Positions 36,759 to 45,516 of a stretch of DNA of 64,000 bases are shown one piece after another. Source of the DNA: Variovorax atrisoli 110B (GTDB lineage: Bacteria; Pseudomonadota; Gammaproteobacteria; Burkholderiales; Burkholderiaceae_C); the NCBI RefSeq assembly GCF_000382045.1, contig NZ_KB907466.1, positions 46,090 through 110,089 on the forward strand, read 5' to 3'. The notes beneath the pieces were generated by a model. It was not told the origin of the DNA, made no database searches, and saw only the letters and a list, made by a program, of their open reading frames with translations. The translations under genes were made by a program, and so were the position numbers. Position 1 is the first letter of the stretch, and each line of letters begins with the position of its first letter.

Positions 36759-37748
36759 TCAGTAGAGCCCGAGCTGCCGCGTGCGCAGCCGCGCCAGTCC
36801 CAGCAGCGCGTCGGTGAACGGCGTGGCCACGGCGGTCAGCTCGCCCAGTTCGCGCACCACCGTCACCAGCGCGTCGAGCTCCACCGAGCGCCCGGCCTCC
36901 ACGTCCTGCAGCATGGAAGTCTTGAAGGCGCCCAGCTTTTTGGTGATCTCGTGCCGGTCTTCCGGGCTCTGGGTGATCTCGATGCCGATGCGCCGGCCGA
37001 TCTCCTTGGCCTCCAGCATCACCGCCGAGATGAAGCCGCGCACGTAGTCGTCGCCCATGATCAGGTCGGTGGTGCAGCCGGTGAGGGCGCTGATCGGGTT
37101 CACCGTCATGTTGCCCCAGAGCTTGAACCACACGTCCTTCTGGATCTGCGGCGACAGCGTGGTGTCGATGCCGGCCCTGTTGAGCAGCGCCAGCAGCTTC
37201 TGCACGCGGGGCGTGGCCTCGCCCGAGGGCTCGCCGATGATCAGCCCGTTGCCGAAGTGGTGCCGCACCACGCCCGGCGCGTCGAGCGAGCAGCTCGCGT
37301 GCACCACGCAGCCGACCACGTTGCGCGAGGGAATGGCGCGCGCGATGGCGCCTTCGGGGTCCACCGCCGCGAGCCGGTGGCCGCTGATCGGGCCGCCGAA
37401 GCCGCCTTCCAGGAACCACCACGGCACGCCGTTCATCGCCACCAGCACGATGGTGTCGGCGCCGATCAGCGGCCCGATGCGCTCCGCGACGCCGGCCAGC
37501 GCCGGCGCCTTCACCGCGATGACCACCAGGTCCTGCACGCCGAGCGACTCCGGGTCGGCCACCGCGTTGACCGGCACGCGCGTGCGCACCTCTCCACCCG
37601 TGCTGCCGCGCATCAGCGACAGGCCGTCGCGTTGCAGCGCCTCGAGCGTGGCGCCGCGCGCCACCACATTCAGCCGTTCGCCCGCCTGGGCGAGGCCGAC
37701 GCCGATCCATCCGCCGATCGCGCCGGCGCCGTAAATGCAGATCTTCAT
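36759..37748 (-). CDS. 2-Dehydropantoate 2-reductase family (PanE/ApbA-like)
   Basis: A 329-residue NADPH-dependent reductase. The Rossmann GAGAIG motif is at 7 to 12. The C-terminal helical domain contains VWFKLWGNMTVNPISALTG, with the family lysine and Asn. PanE makes pantoate, but similar proteins act on other 2-oxo acids. At the 3' end of a catabolic cluster next to a class II aldolase, an oxo-acid reductase role is more likely than coenzyme A synthesis. It follows the aldolase gene by 18 bases. Confidence 0.88.
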   Translation of the reverse strand: MKICIYGAGAIGGWIGVGLAQAGERLNVVARGATLEALQRDGLSLMRGSTGGEVRTRVPVNAVADPESLGVQDLVVIAVKAPALAGVAERIGPLIGADTIVLVAMNGVPWWFLEGGFGGPISGHRLAAVDPEGAIARAIPSRNVVGCVVHASCSLDAPGVVRHHFGNGLIIGEPSGEATPRVQKLLALLNRAGIDTTLSPQIQKDVWFKLWGNMTVNPISALTGCTTDLIMGDDYVRGFISAVMLEAKEIGRRIGIEITQSPEDRHEITKKLGAFKTSMLQDVEAGRSVELDALVTVVRELGELTAVATPFTDALLGLARLRTRQLGLY

Positions 37749-37766
37749 GAGCTCGGTCGCTTCGGT

Positions 37767-38567
37767 TCAGTTGCGGTACGAGGCGTCGATGCGGTCCACC
37801 TGCCGCACCAGCGCGTTGAAAACGTCCTGGCCCGCGCCGTGCTCGGGGCTGAACTGCAGCGCGTCGCGCGTGCAGCGCCGCGCGATCTCCTCGCTCACCG
37901 GAATGGCCTGGCCCATGGAGAAGGTCGCCATCTGGATCTCGCAGGCGCGCTGCAGCGTCCACAGGATCGCGAAGGTCTGCGGCAGCGTCTGCCCCCAGGC
38001 CAGCAGGCCATGGTTGCGAAGGATCACCGCGTTGCGGTCGCCGATGCTCTTCAGGAGGCGCGGGCCTTCGTCGGCATGGATCGTGATGCCCTCGAAGTCG
38101 TGGTACGCCACCATGTCGTGCAGCTGCGCCGTATAGAAATTGGTCTGCTGCAGGCCGCCCTGCAGGCAGGCCACGGCCACGCCGGCCGTGGTGTGCGTGT
38201 GCATCACGCAGTGCGCGCCCTCCAGCCCGTCATGGATGGCCGCATGCACCGTGAAGCCGGCCGGGTTCACCGGGTACGACGAACCGTCGAGCACCTTGCC
38301 CTGCAGGTCGATCTTCACCAGGTTGCTGGCCGTGACCTCGCTGTAGTGCAGGCCGAAGGGGTTGATGAGGAACTGCTTCTCGCCGCCGGTCACGCTGTCG
38401 GGCAGCCGCACCGTGATGTGGTTGTAGATCATCTCGGTCCAGCCCAGCATCGCGAACACGCGATAGCAGGCCGCGAGCTGTTCGCGCGCGGCGCGCTCGT
38501 CCGGATGGATCGAGGGATGGACAAGCGCAGACGTGGAAGACGGCGCGGCGGTGGCGATTGCGTTCAT
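37767..38567 (-). CDS. Class II aldolase/adducin family protein
   Basis: A 266-residue protein with the zinc-dependent class II aldolase fold (FucA/AraD/adducin). Metal-site features are MHTHTTAGVAVA and the later RNHGLLAWG. The N-terminal YNHITVRLP segment is typical of the bacterial adducin-like group. The substrate is unknown. It lies between a bug gene and the PanE-like reductase. Start ATG taken at MNAIATAAP. Confidence 0.88.
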   Translation of the reverse strand: MNAIATAAPSSTSALVHPSIHPDERAAREQLAACYRVFAMLGWTEMIYNHITVRLPDSVTGGEKQFLINPFGLHYSEVTASNLVKIDLQGKVLDGSSYPVNPAGFTVHAAIHDGLEGAHCVMHTHTTAGVAVACLQGGLQQTNFYTAQLHDMVAYHDFEGITIHADEGPRLLKSIGDRNAVILRNHGLLAWGQTLPQTFAILWTLQRACEIQMATFSMGQAIPVSEEIARRCTRDALQFSPEHGAGQDVFNALVRQVDRIDASYRN

Positions 38568-38623
38568 GGCAGTTCCTTCTATCTGGATGGCTCGCCCACC
38601 GCGTCGGCCTCTGCCCTTAAGAA

Positions 38624-38705
38624 GGAACACCGCGGAACCGGCTTTGCCGGGCCGCCGGTGTTGTCCCTCGAGGGGGATTCGGCTACACGAAGTGAGCAAG
38701 AAACG
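38624..38705 (-). repeat. Dispersed repeat copy 3, after bug gene
   Basis: A diverged copy. On the minus strand it follows the stop of the Bug gene by a few bases and contains CACTTCGTGT, AATCCCCCTCGAGGGACAAC and the GGCCCGGCaaaGCCGGTTCC hairpin. Its 5' CCCCCAGGCT end is degenerate. Confidence 0.85.
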
Positions 38706-38712
38706 GGGTGGT

Positions 38713-39708
38713 CTAGCCCTCCGCGGTGAAGCCGACCTCTTTCACGATCGGCCCCCACTTGGCGGTGTCCTTCTTCAGCAGTTCGGTCAGCTCGGCCGGG
38801 GTGGAGGACATCGCCTCCAGCCCGAAGGTGCCGAGGCCGTCGATCACGTCCTTCTGCACGAGCGCGTTCTTCATCGCCGCGTTCAGCTTCGCCACCAGTT
38901 CGGGCGAGGCCTTGGCCGGCAGGAAGAAGGCGAACCATTCGCTGTGCGCCATGTCCTTCAGGCCCTGTTCGCCGAAGGTGGGCACCTCGGGAGCGAAGCG
39001 GCTGCGCTTGGCGCCGGACACGCCCAGGATGCGCACCTTGCCCGTGGGCAGGTGCTGCGTGATGTCGCCGATGGGGCCCGAGACCGCCGAGATGTTGCCG
39101 CCCAGCAGGTCGAGCATGGCCGGCTGCGTGCCGCGGTAGGCAGCGTGCTTGAGTTCCACGCCGCCCTTCTTGCCCAGCAGCGCACCGATGAAGTGCGGCG
39201 TGGAGCCCGCGGCCGGCGAGCCGTAGTTGGCACCGGCCGGGTTCGCCTTGGCCCAGGCCAGGAACTCGGGCACGGTCTTCACGCTGGCCGGCACCGCCGG
39301 GCCCACCGCGAAGCCGAAGTCGAAGATGCACGCCAGGCTCACCGGCGTGATGTCGACCATCGGGTCGTACGGCAGCTTCTTGTAGATGTGCGGGTAGATC
39401 GTGAGGATCGAGGTCGGCGTCTGCAGGATGGTGCTGCCGTCGGCCGGGCGGCCCTTGACGTAGCCCACGGCGATCTGCCCGCCTGCGCCGGTGCGGTTGT
39501 CGACGACCACGGTCTTCGCGTAGTCGCCGCCGAGCTTGGTCGCCAGGCGGCGGCAGGTGGTGTCGGAGGTGCCGCCGGCCGCGAAGCCGGTGACGATGGT
39601 GGCGGTCTCGAGGTTGGTCGTCGCCTGCGCGAAGACGTTCTGGCCGAGGCTGGCGATCAGGGCGGATGCGCTGGTGGTCTGCAGGATCTGGCGGCGCGTG
39701 AAGCTCAT
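38713..39708 (-). CDS. Bug-family tripartite tricarboxylate transporter receptor
   Basis: A 331-residue periplasmic binding protein with a signal peptide that includes TRRQILQ, a possible weak Tat signal, cleaved near VFAQA. Bug hallmarks are ATIVTGFAAGGTSDTTCR, VVDNRTGAGGQIA and the HAAYRGTQPAMLDLLGG stretch. Bug proteins bind carboxylates or similar small molecules. No TctAB membrane partners are nearby, as is usual for orphan Bug genes. Ligand unknown; probably a substrate of the adjoining dehydratase or aldolase genes. Confidence 0.92.
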   Translation of the reverse strand: MSFTRRQILQTTSASALIASLGQNVFAQATTNLETATIVTGFAAGGTSDTTCRRLATKLGGDYAKTVVVDNRTGAGGQIAVGYVKGRPADGSTILQTPTSILTIYPHIYKKLPYDPMVDITPVSLACIFDFGFAVGPAVPASVKTVPEFLAWAKANPAGANYGSPAAGSTPHFIGALLGKKGGVELKHAAYRGTQPAMLDLLGGNISAVSGPIGDITQHLPTGKVRILGVSGAKRSRFAPEVPTFGEQGLKDMAHSEWFAFFLPAKASPELVAKLNAAMKNALVQKDVIDGLGTFGLEAMSSTPAELTELLKKDTAKWGPIVKEVGFTAEG

Positions 39709-39745
39709 GGTGTCTCTCTCCGGACGGTGGTTGTGGAGGGGTCGA

Positions 39746-41503
39746 TCAAGACTCGTCGCGCAGCCAGGTGACCGCGCCCGAGTGGGTCACGGCGCCCTGG
39801 TGGGCAGGGCGCACGGTGAGCGCGTATTTTTCCAGCAGGCCGCCTCGCGCGACCCCCGCGTTTACCTCACGTCCGGCAAGCCGCGACGCGATTTCCTCGG
39901 CCGTCAGGTCGACCGTGATCGAGCGCGCCTGCGCGCGCGCGTCGATGGACACCATGTCGCCGTCGCGCAGCGCCGCGATCGGGCCGCCGTCCGCCGCCTC
40001 GGGCCCGGCGTAGCCGATGCACAGGCCGCGCGTCGCGCCGGAGAAGCGCCCGTCGGTCAGCAGCGCCACCTTGTCGCCCATGCCCTGACCGTAGAGCAGG
40101 GCGGTGATGCCCAGCATCTCGCGCATGCCCGGGCTGCCCTTGGGCCCTTCGTTGCGGATCACGATCACGTCGCCCGCCTCGTAGCGGCGGTTCTGCACGG
40201 CGGCCTGCGCCTCTTCCTCGGAATTGAAGACCCGCGCCGGGCCGCGGTGCACCAGCGTCTTCAGCCCGGCCGTCTTCAGCAGCGCGCCGTCGGGGCACAG
40301 GTTGCCCTTGAGCACCGCCAGCCCGCCGTCGCGCGTGATCGGGTTGCCCGCCTCGCGCACCACGCGGCCGTCCGGAGCCAGCGCGCCGGCCAGTTCCTCT
40401 GCCATCGTGCGGCCGGTGAAGGTGAGCGCGTCGCCGTGCAGGAAGCCCTGCTCCAGCAGGGTGCGCAGGATCACGCCCGCGCCGCCGATGTAGAACACGT
40501 CGCGCGCCAGGTACTTGCCGCCCGGGCGCAGGTCGGCGACGAGCGGGGTGCGGGCAAAGATCTCGGCCACGTCGTCGAGGTGGAACCTGATGCCCGCCTC
40601 GTGCGCGATGGCCGGCAGGTGCAGCGCCGCGTTGGTCGAGCCGCCCGTGGCCGACACGATGGCGCAGGCGTTCTCCAGCGCCTTGCGCGTGACGATGTCG
40701 CGCGGCAGCGGGCCGTCGCCCATGACCGCCTTCATGAGCTGCTTCGCGGCGCGGCGCATCAGCGGCGCGCGTTCGCTGAACACGGCGGGCACCATGCTGG
40801 AGCCGATCGGCGCCAGGCCCAGCGCCTCCGACACCATGCCCATGGTGTTGGCCGTGAACTGCCCCGCGCAGGCGCCGGCCGTGGGCAGGCAGGCGCGGCT
40901 CATGGCGTCGAGCTCGTCGTGCGTCGCGGTGCCGGCCAGCACCTTGCCGATGGTCTCGTAGGTGTCGACCACGTTGAGGTCCTGCCCGTCGGGGCCCGGC
41001 ATCTGGCCCGGCAGCGCCGAGCCGCCGTGCACGAACACGCTGGGCACGTTGCAGCGGACCATGCCCATCATCAGCCCCGGCAGGTTCTTGTCGCAGGCGC
41101 CGATGGCGAAGATGCCGTCCCACTGGTGGCCCCGCGTGGAGGCTTCCACGCTGTCGGCGATGAGCTCGCGCGAGATCAGCGAGAAGCGCATGCCCGAGTG
41201 CGCCATCGTCAGCCCGTCGCTGATCGACACCACCGGGCACTCGTGGGGCGTGCCGCCGCCGGCGTAGATGCCGGTCTTGGCGTGCTGCGCCTGCTCGCGC
41301 AGGTTGAGGTTGCACGGGCTCATCTCGCCGCCGGTGTGGAACACGCCGACGTGCGGGCGCGCGATGTCCTCGTCGTCCTGGCCCAGCGCGTGCAGGAAGC
41401 TGCGCGTGGTCGCGCGGATCGTGCCCTCGCGGATGGTGGCGGAGCGGAAGCGCCTGCTGCTGTCGTTGCTGCGGCTGTCGTTCGTGTCGTCGGGCTTGGT
41501 CAT
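39746..41503 (-). CDS. IlvD/Edd-family dehydratase
   Basis: A 585-residue Fe-S dehydratase. Cluster cysteines are Cys64 (SPCNLNL), Cys137 (GACDKN) and Cys212 (AGACAGQF), with the metal-site Lys139 next to Cys137. The C-terminus LLEKYALTVRPAHQGAVTH is DHAD-like. It could be a true dihydroxy-acid dehydratase of branched-chain synthesis or a sugar-acid dehydratase. The catabolic neighbours (Bug protein, aldolase, oxo-acid reductase) favour the latter. The start MTKPDDTND was chosen because the long frame upstream overlaps other genes. Confidence 0.88.
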   Translation of the reverse strand: MTKPDDTNDSRSNDSSRRFRSATIREGTIRATTRSFLHALGQDDEDIARPHVGVFHTGGEMSPCNLNLREQAQHAKTGIYAGGGTPHECPVVSISDGLTMAHSGMRFSLISRELIADSVEASTRGHQWDGIFAIGACDKNLPGLMMGMVRCNVPSVFVHGGSALPGQMPGPDGQDLNVVDTYETIGKVLAGTATHDELDAMSRACLPTAGACAGQFTANTMGMVSEALGLAPIGSSMVPAVFSERAPLMRRAAKQLMKAVMGDGPLPRDIVTRKALENACAIVSATGGSTNAALHLPAIAHEAGIRFHLDDVAEIFARTPLVADLRPGGKYLARDVFYIGGAGVILRTLLEQGFLHGDALTFTGRTMAEELAGALAPDGRVVREAGNPITRDGGLAVLKGNLCPDGALLKTAGLKTLVHRGPARVFNSEEEAQAAVQNRRYEAGDVIVIRNEGPKGSPGMREMLGITALLYGQGMGDKVALLTDGRFSGATRGLCIGYAGPEAADGGPIAALRDGDMVSIDARAQARSITVDLTAEEIASRLAGREVNAGVARGGLLEKYALTVRPAHQGAVTHSGAVTWLRDES

Positions 41504-41547
41504 CGGGCTGGCGTCGGCTGGCGGGTTGTATTGCGCAAGGAGGGCGG

Positions 41548-42018
41548 TCAGAACATGCCGTTCCTGTTCGCGGCGGTCTCGGGCACGGGCTGCACCACGT
41601 CCCAGTGTTCGACGATCTTCCCGTTCTCGAGCTTGAAGATGTCGACGATGGCGCTGCCGCGCGTGCCCGGCTCGCGGATCGCGTTGACGTGCAGGATCAC
41701 GTAGTCGCCGTCGACGAAGCTGCGCTTGATCTCGCTCCTGGAGTTCGGGAACTTCTCGCGCAGGAAGGCGATGAACTTGCGGAAGCCCTCGGGGCCGTCG
41801 GCCGCCGTGGGGTTGTGCTGCACGTAGCGGTTGCCCACGTACTGCAGGGCCGCGTCGGCGTCCTTCTGGTTCAGGCCCTTCTCGTAGAAGGCGAGCACCG
41901 CCTGGCGGTTCGCCTCCTGCTGGGCGGTGGTTCCGGGCTTGCCGCCGCCCATGGGCGCGCAGGCGGCGAGGAACAGGGTGGCGGCCGCGGCCGTTGCGGC
42001 GAGGGTGGTGCGTTGCAT
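41548..42018 (-). CDS. SnoaL/NTF2-like lipoprotein
   Basis: A 156-residue protein with a lipobox LAAC (Cys20) and an NTF2/SnoaL-like domain. Recognisable parts are NRQAVLAFYEKGLNQKD, RYVQHNPTAADGPEG and the tail KIVEHWDVVQPVPE. Proteins with this ending are often annotated as SnoaL-like polyketide cyclases. Here the lipid anchor places it in the periplasm or outer membrane. Catalytic role uncertain. It lies between hpaI and the dehydratase gene. Confidence 0.85.
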   Translation of the reverse strand: MQRTTLAATAAAATLFLAACAPMGGGKPGTTAQQEANRQAVLAFYEKGLNQKDADAALQYVGNRYVQHNPTAADGPEGFRKFIAFLREKFPNSRSEIKRSFVDGDYVILHVNAIREPGTRGSAIVDIFKLENGKIVEHWDVVQPVPETAANRNGMF

Positions 42019-42056
42019 TGCAGGTGCTCCCATGTGAAGAAGATCGGTGGCCGTTG

Positions 42057-42878
42057 TCAGTAGCCGTTGGGTGAGGCCGCGCCGGGCGCCGCCTTGTACC
42101 TGGCCAGCAGCTGCTTCGCCGCCGCCGCCAGCACGATGGTGTCCACGCCGACCGCCACGAACAGCGCGCCGGCCGCGAGCCACTTGCGCGCCTGCTCCTC
42201 GGTGGTCGAGAGGATGCCCGGCGCCTTGCCCGCCTTGAGGATGCGCGCGATCGCATCGGCGATCACCGCCTGCACCTCCGGGTGGTTGGGCTGGCCCACG
42301 AAGCCCATCGAGGCCGACAGGTCGGCCGGGCCGATGAACACGCCGTCCACGCCCGGCGTGGCCGCGATGGCGTCGAGGTTCTTCATCGCCTCCACCGTCT
42401 CGGCCTGCACCAGCAGGCAGGTCTGCGCATTGGCCTCGTGCAGGTAGTTGGGGTAGGCCTGCCAGCGCGAGGCGCGGGCGAGCGCGCTGCCCATGCCGCG
42501 GATGCCCTCGGGCGGGTAGCGCATGCCCTGCACCAGGCGCGCGGCCTGCTCCGCGGTGTCGACCATCGGCACCAGCAGCGTCTGCGCGCCGATGTCGAGG
42601 TACTGCTTGATCAGCGTGGTGTCGCCCACCGGGATGCGCACGATGGGATGCGAGCGGTCGGCCTCGGCCTGCGCCGACCACGCGCTGGAAATGCCCTGCA
42701 GCTGCGCGAGCACCGAGCGCACGTCGTTGGGCGCGTGCTCGCCGTCGACCAGCAGCCAGTCGTAGCCGGTGCCGGCCAGGATCTCGGCCGCGTAGCCGTC
42801 GGCCAGCCCGACCCACAGGCCGATCTGGGGCTTGCCGGCCGCGAGGGCCTGCTTGAAGGTGTTGATGGGTGTGTGCAT
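42057..42878 (-). CDS. hpaI: 4-Hydroxy-2-oxoheptanedioate aldolase HpaI
   Basis: A 273-residue HpcH/HpaI class II pyruvate aldolase. Motifs are IGLWVGLADGYAAEI, the LLVDGEHAPND catalytic His region and the metal-binding VFIGPADLSASMG. It splits 4-hydroxy-2-oxoheptanedioate into pyruvate and succinate semialdehyde, the last step of the homoprotocatechuate pathway. Placed directly after hpaH, separated by repeat copy 4. Confidence 0.93.
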   Translation of the reverse strand: MHTPINTFKQALAAGKPQIGLWVGLADGYAAEILAGTGYDWLLVDGEHAPNDVRSVLAQLQGISSAWSAQAEADRSHPIVRIPVGDTTLIKQYLDIGAQTLLVPMVDTAEQAARLVQGMRYPPEGIRGMGSALARASRWQAYPNYLHEANAQTCLLVQAETVEAMKNLDAIAATPGVDGVFIGPADLSASMGFVGQPNHPEVQAVIADAIARILKAGKAPGILSTTEEQARKWLAAGALFVAVGVDTIVLAAAAKQLLARYKAAPGAASPNGY

Positions 42879-42916
42879 GTTCAGTCCTGGGAGGGAAAGG
42901 GGGTGTCTCTATTCGT

Positions 42917-43006
42917 GGAACACCGGGGAACCGGCTTTGCCGGGCCGCAGGTGTTGCCCCCGGTAGGGGGGTGGCGAAGCGACACGAAGTGCGCGAAGCC
43001 TGGGGG
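42917..43006 (-). repeat. Dispersed repeat copy 4, between hpaH and hpaI
   Basis: On the minus strand it starts six bases after the hpaH stop with CCCCCAGGCTTCGCGCACTT and ends with the GCCGGTTCCCCGGTGTTCC arm. It is a near-complete copy of the family and lies inside an apparent operon. Confidence 0.9.
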
Positions 43007-43012
43007 CGAGCT

Positions 43013-43816
43013 TCATACAAGGCGGAATGAGATGGAGCCGAGCGGGCCGTAGTCGGCGTGGAAAGTGTCGCCGGGCACGGCCGTCGTGGGCCGCGTGAAC
43101 GAGCCGCCCAGCACCACTTCGCCGGCTTCCAGGCACTCGTCCCACGGTGCGAGCTTGTTCGCGAGCCAGGCCACGCCGTTGGCCGGGTGGTTGAGCACGG
43201 CGGCGGCCACGCCCGATTCCTCGATCACGCCGTTCTTGAACAGCAGCGCGCTCACCCAGCGCAGGTCCACCGCGTCGGGCTTCACCGGCCGCCCGCCCAT
43301 CACGATGCCGGCGTTGGCCGCGTTGTCGGAGATGGTGTCGAACACCTTGCGCGGCGCCTTGGTGTGGCGGTCGAACTGCTCGATGCGCGCGTCGATGATC
43401 TCGATGGCGGGCACCACGTAGTCGGTGGCGGCCAGCACGTCGAACATCGTCACGTTCGGGCCCTGCAGCTTCCTGCCCAGAACGAACGCCAGCTCCACCT
43501 CGATGCGCGGCGCGATGAAGCGCTTGAACGGGATGTCGCCGCCCTGCTCGAAGAACATGTCGTCCAGCAGCGTGCCGTAGTCGGGCTCGTCGATCTGGCT
43601 GGACTGCTGCATCGCGCGCGAGGTCAGGCCGATCTTGTGGCCCTTGACGGTGCGGCCCTCGGCGATCTTGGCCTTCACCCATTCGCGCGAGATGGCGTAG
43701 CCGTCCTCGATGGTCATCTCGGGAAAGCGCTTGGAGAAGTGCTCGACCTGCACGCGCGACTTCTCGCTTTCGTGCAGCTCGGCGGCCAGTTGGGCGATGG
43801 TGGCTTGGGAGAGCAT
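43013..43816 (-). CDS. hpaH: 2-Oxo-hept-4-ene-1,7-dioate hydratase HpaH
   Basis: A 267-residue hydratase of the HpaH/MhpD group in the fumarylacetoacetase superfamily. Features include VKGHKIGLTSRAMQQSSQ, EVELAFVLGRKLQGP and the GSFTRPTTAVPGDTFHADYG ending. It adds water to the dienoate after decarboxylation and isomerisation, giving the HpaI substrate. Full length. It lies between hpaF and hpaI, as in known hpa clusters. Confidence 0.93.
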   Translation of the reverse strand: MLSQATIAQLAAELHESEKSRVQVEHFSKRFPEMTIEDGYAISREWVKAKIAEGRTVKGHKIGLTSRAMQQSSQIDEPDYGTLLDDMFFEQGGDIPFKRFIAPRIEVELAFVLGRKLQGPNVTMFDVLAATDYVVPAIEIIDARIEQFDRHTKAPRKVFDTISDNAANAGIVMGGRPVKPDAVDLRWVSALLFKNGVIEESGVAAAVLNHPANGVAWLANKLAPWDECLEAGEVVLGGSFTRPTTAVPGDTFHADYGPLGSISFRLV

Positions 43817-43840
43817 GTGGGTCCGTTCTTTTCCTGTCGT

Positions 43841-44248
43841 TCAGCTCTTGTTGAACAGCGGATGCAGGTTGCTGTGCTTGCCGTCGTACACCTGTCCGGG
43901 GCTTTCGTCGATCTGCAGCGTGATGCCGATGTGGCGTTTTTCGAAGATCGGCGCGAAGTGCGCGCGCACGGCCGCCAGCAGGTCGTCGCCGGCCTTCTTC
44001 TTCACCGCCTCGGAGCGGCCCGCGGCCATGCGCAGGTTGAGGTAGACGAAGGCGTAGTCCGCCTTGCCGTCGGCCACTGCAAAGTGCGCTGCCGGGTAGG
44101 CCAGCACGCGCGTGCCGCCGGTGGGGTACACCGCCTTGCCTGCTTCGTCGCGCTGCGCGAGCATGGTGTCGGCCAGCGTGCGGCACAGGGCCGACATGTC
44201 GGTCTCGGCCTCGATGTTCGGCGTGTAGAGGATCACCAGGTGGGGCAT
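43841..44248 (-). CDS. hpaF: 5-Carboxymethyl-2-hydroxymuconate isomerase HpaF
   Basis: A 135-residue tautomerase-superfamily protein of the HpaF (CHMI) family. Pro2, which becomes the N-terminal catalytic proline after Met removal, is present (MPHLVILYTPN). It ketonises 5-carboxymethyl-2-hydroxymuconate before decarboxylation. Length fits the family. It stands 16 bases after hpaD. Confidence 0.92.
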   Translation of the reverse strand: MPHLVILYTPNIEAETDMSALCRTLADTMLAQRDEAGKAVYPTGGTRVLAYPAAHFAVADGKADYAFVYLNLRMAAGRSEAVKKKAGDDLLAAVRAHFAPIFEKRHIGITLQIDESPGQVYDGKHSNLHPLFNKS

Positions 44249-44264
44249 CGTCGCTTCCTCCGGT

Positions 44265-45092
44265 TCATTCGACCGACATCGTCGCGGCCGTGCAGGTCAC
44301 CGCGAAGATCGGGATCGCCTTCATGTGGAAGATCTCGCCCTTGCCGCGCGCGGCGGCCGCCACGCTGATGAAGGTGCGGATCTCGAAGCCGCCCTGGCCC
44401 GCTTCGCGGTAGGTGGCCTCGTCGCCGTAGTCGTCCTGCGAGAGCAGCGCCTCGCGGTCGTTGGCGCACCAGCGGCGCATGAACTCGGCGTCCCACTCGG
44501 CGTTGACCTTGCCCGAGTCGGGCGTGGCCGGCCAGTGCGAGATGCCGCCCGTGCCCACCAGCGCGATGCGCTCGGGCAGCTTGTCGCAGGCGCGGCGCAG
44601 CGCCTCGCCGAAGGCCCACGCGCGGTGCAGCGGCGTGAGCGGCGGGCCCTGGCAGTTGATGTTCACGGGAATGACCTTGGTGTCGAACGCAGGCGTGAGG
44701 AAATTCAGCGGCACCATGATGCCGTGGTCGAACTTCCACTCCTCCGCGTAGGCCACGTCCACCGTCTGCATCACCTCGCGGATCAGCCGCTGCGACAGCG
44801 CGGCGTCGCCGGGGATGCGGTGCTTCTCGATGCCCAGCCACTTCGGGTCTTCGATCGGGCCTTCGTAGCTGTCGGCCATGCCGATCGCGTAGGCCGGCAT
44901 GTTGTTCATGAAGAAGTTCGCGAAGTGCTCGGCGGCGATCACGATCACCGCGTCGGGCTTCGTCGCGCGCATCGCCTCGCCGAAGCGATGGAACTGCGCG
45001 TGGAACTCGTCCTTCACGGCCCGGTCGGCAAGATGCGCGCGGCCGGTGATGCCGGGGGCGTGGCTGCACACGCCTGCGAATACGAGGCTCAT
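44265..45092 (-). CDS. hpaD: Class III extradiol dioxygenase, catalytic (LigB/HpaD-like) subunit
   Basis: A 275-residue LigB-fold ring-cleavage dioxygenase. Metal and catalytic positions expected for the family include His in GVCSHAPGI, His in AAEHFANFF, the His pair region around GGISHWP, and a C-terminal Glu region. From the neighbouring genes the substrate should be homoprotocatechuate (3,4-dihydroxyphenylacetate) cleaved at 2,3. However, a small LigA-like subunit is encoded just upstream, so it may work as an LigAB-type heteromer, and another catechol cannot be excluded. I chose the ATG at 45092; the frame continues upstream through repeat copy 5. Confidence 0.88.
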   Translation of the reverse strand: MSLVFAGVCSHAPGITGRAHLADRAVKDEFHAQFHRFGEAMRATKPDAVIVIAAEHFANFFMNNMPAYAIGMADSYEGPIEDPKWLGIEKHRIPGDAALSQRLIREVMQTVDVAYAEEWKFDHGIMVPLNFLTPAFDTKVIPVNINCQGPPLTPLHRAWAFGEALRRACDKLPERIALVGTGGISHWPATPDSGKVNAEWDAEFMRRWCANDREALLSQDDYGDEATYREAGQGGFEIRTFISVAAAARGKGEIFHMKAIPIFAVTCTAATMSVE

Positions 45093-45100
45093 ATCGATGC

Positions 45101-45175
45101 CCGCCCGGCCGCCCGAAGGGCATCGAGCGCCCCCTCGGGGGGCAGCGAACCACACGAAGTGGGGAGCGTGGGGGT
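45101..45175 (-). repeat. Dispersed repeat copy 5 (variant), between ligA-like gene and hpaD
   Basis: On the minus strand it begins two bases after the LigA-like stop with CCCCCACGCTCCCCACTTCG. It has a GCCCCCCGAGGGGGC arm and ends in a GATGCCCTTCGGGC...GGGCATC-type region. It is a related but shortened version of the family that lacks the CCGGC/GCCGG hairpin in its usual form. Confidence 0.78.
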
Positions 45176-45177
45176 CT

Positions 45178-45513
45178 TCATATTCCTGCCACCTTTTCGT
45201 CCGTGCCCGTTGTCATTGCGTAGATGCCCGCGCGCACCGGGCCGTACTTGCGCACGCCCTCGCGCATGGCCTCGAGGTAGTCGGCCCACGGAATGCCCAG
45301 CAGCGGCGCGAAGTGCATCAGCAGCTGGCCGTTGCAGCCGAGCACGTAGAGCTTGCCGATGTCGCCGGTGTCGATGGCCTCGCGTTCCTCCTCGGTGAAG
45401 TCGTAGGCGCCCAGCAGTGCCGCGCGCGTCTCGCCGCCCTCGGCATAGCGGCGCTGCACCTCGGGCTCGCGGTTGAGCGCGAAGAGGAATTTCTGCATCG
45501 CATAGAGGCTCAT
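45178..45513 (-). CDS. LigA-like small subunit of extradiol dioxygenase
   Basis: A 111-residue helical protein of the LigA family (alpha subunit of protocatechuate 4,5-dioxygenase type enzymes). It contains LNREPEVQRRYAEG and a C-terminal GIPWADYLEAMREGV stretch. LigA subunits cap the LigB active site and help set substrate specificity. It lies directly upstream of the LigB-like hpaD. Its stop is at 45178 and the Bug gene ends four bases upstream of its start, so all are probably in one transcript. Confidence 0.87.
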   Translation of the reverse strand: MSLYAMQKFLFALNREPEVQRRYAEGGETRAALLGAYDFTEEEREAIDTGDIGKLYVLGCNGQLLMHFAPLLGIPWADYLEAMREGVRKYGPVRAGIYAMTTGTDEKVAGI

Positions 45514-45516
45514 GGT

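Noticed and set aside
39746..42256. Longer dehydratase starting far upstream
   Set aside because: The extension runs through the lipoprotein and hpaI genes in another frame; the ATG at 41503 gives the family start.
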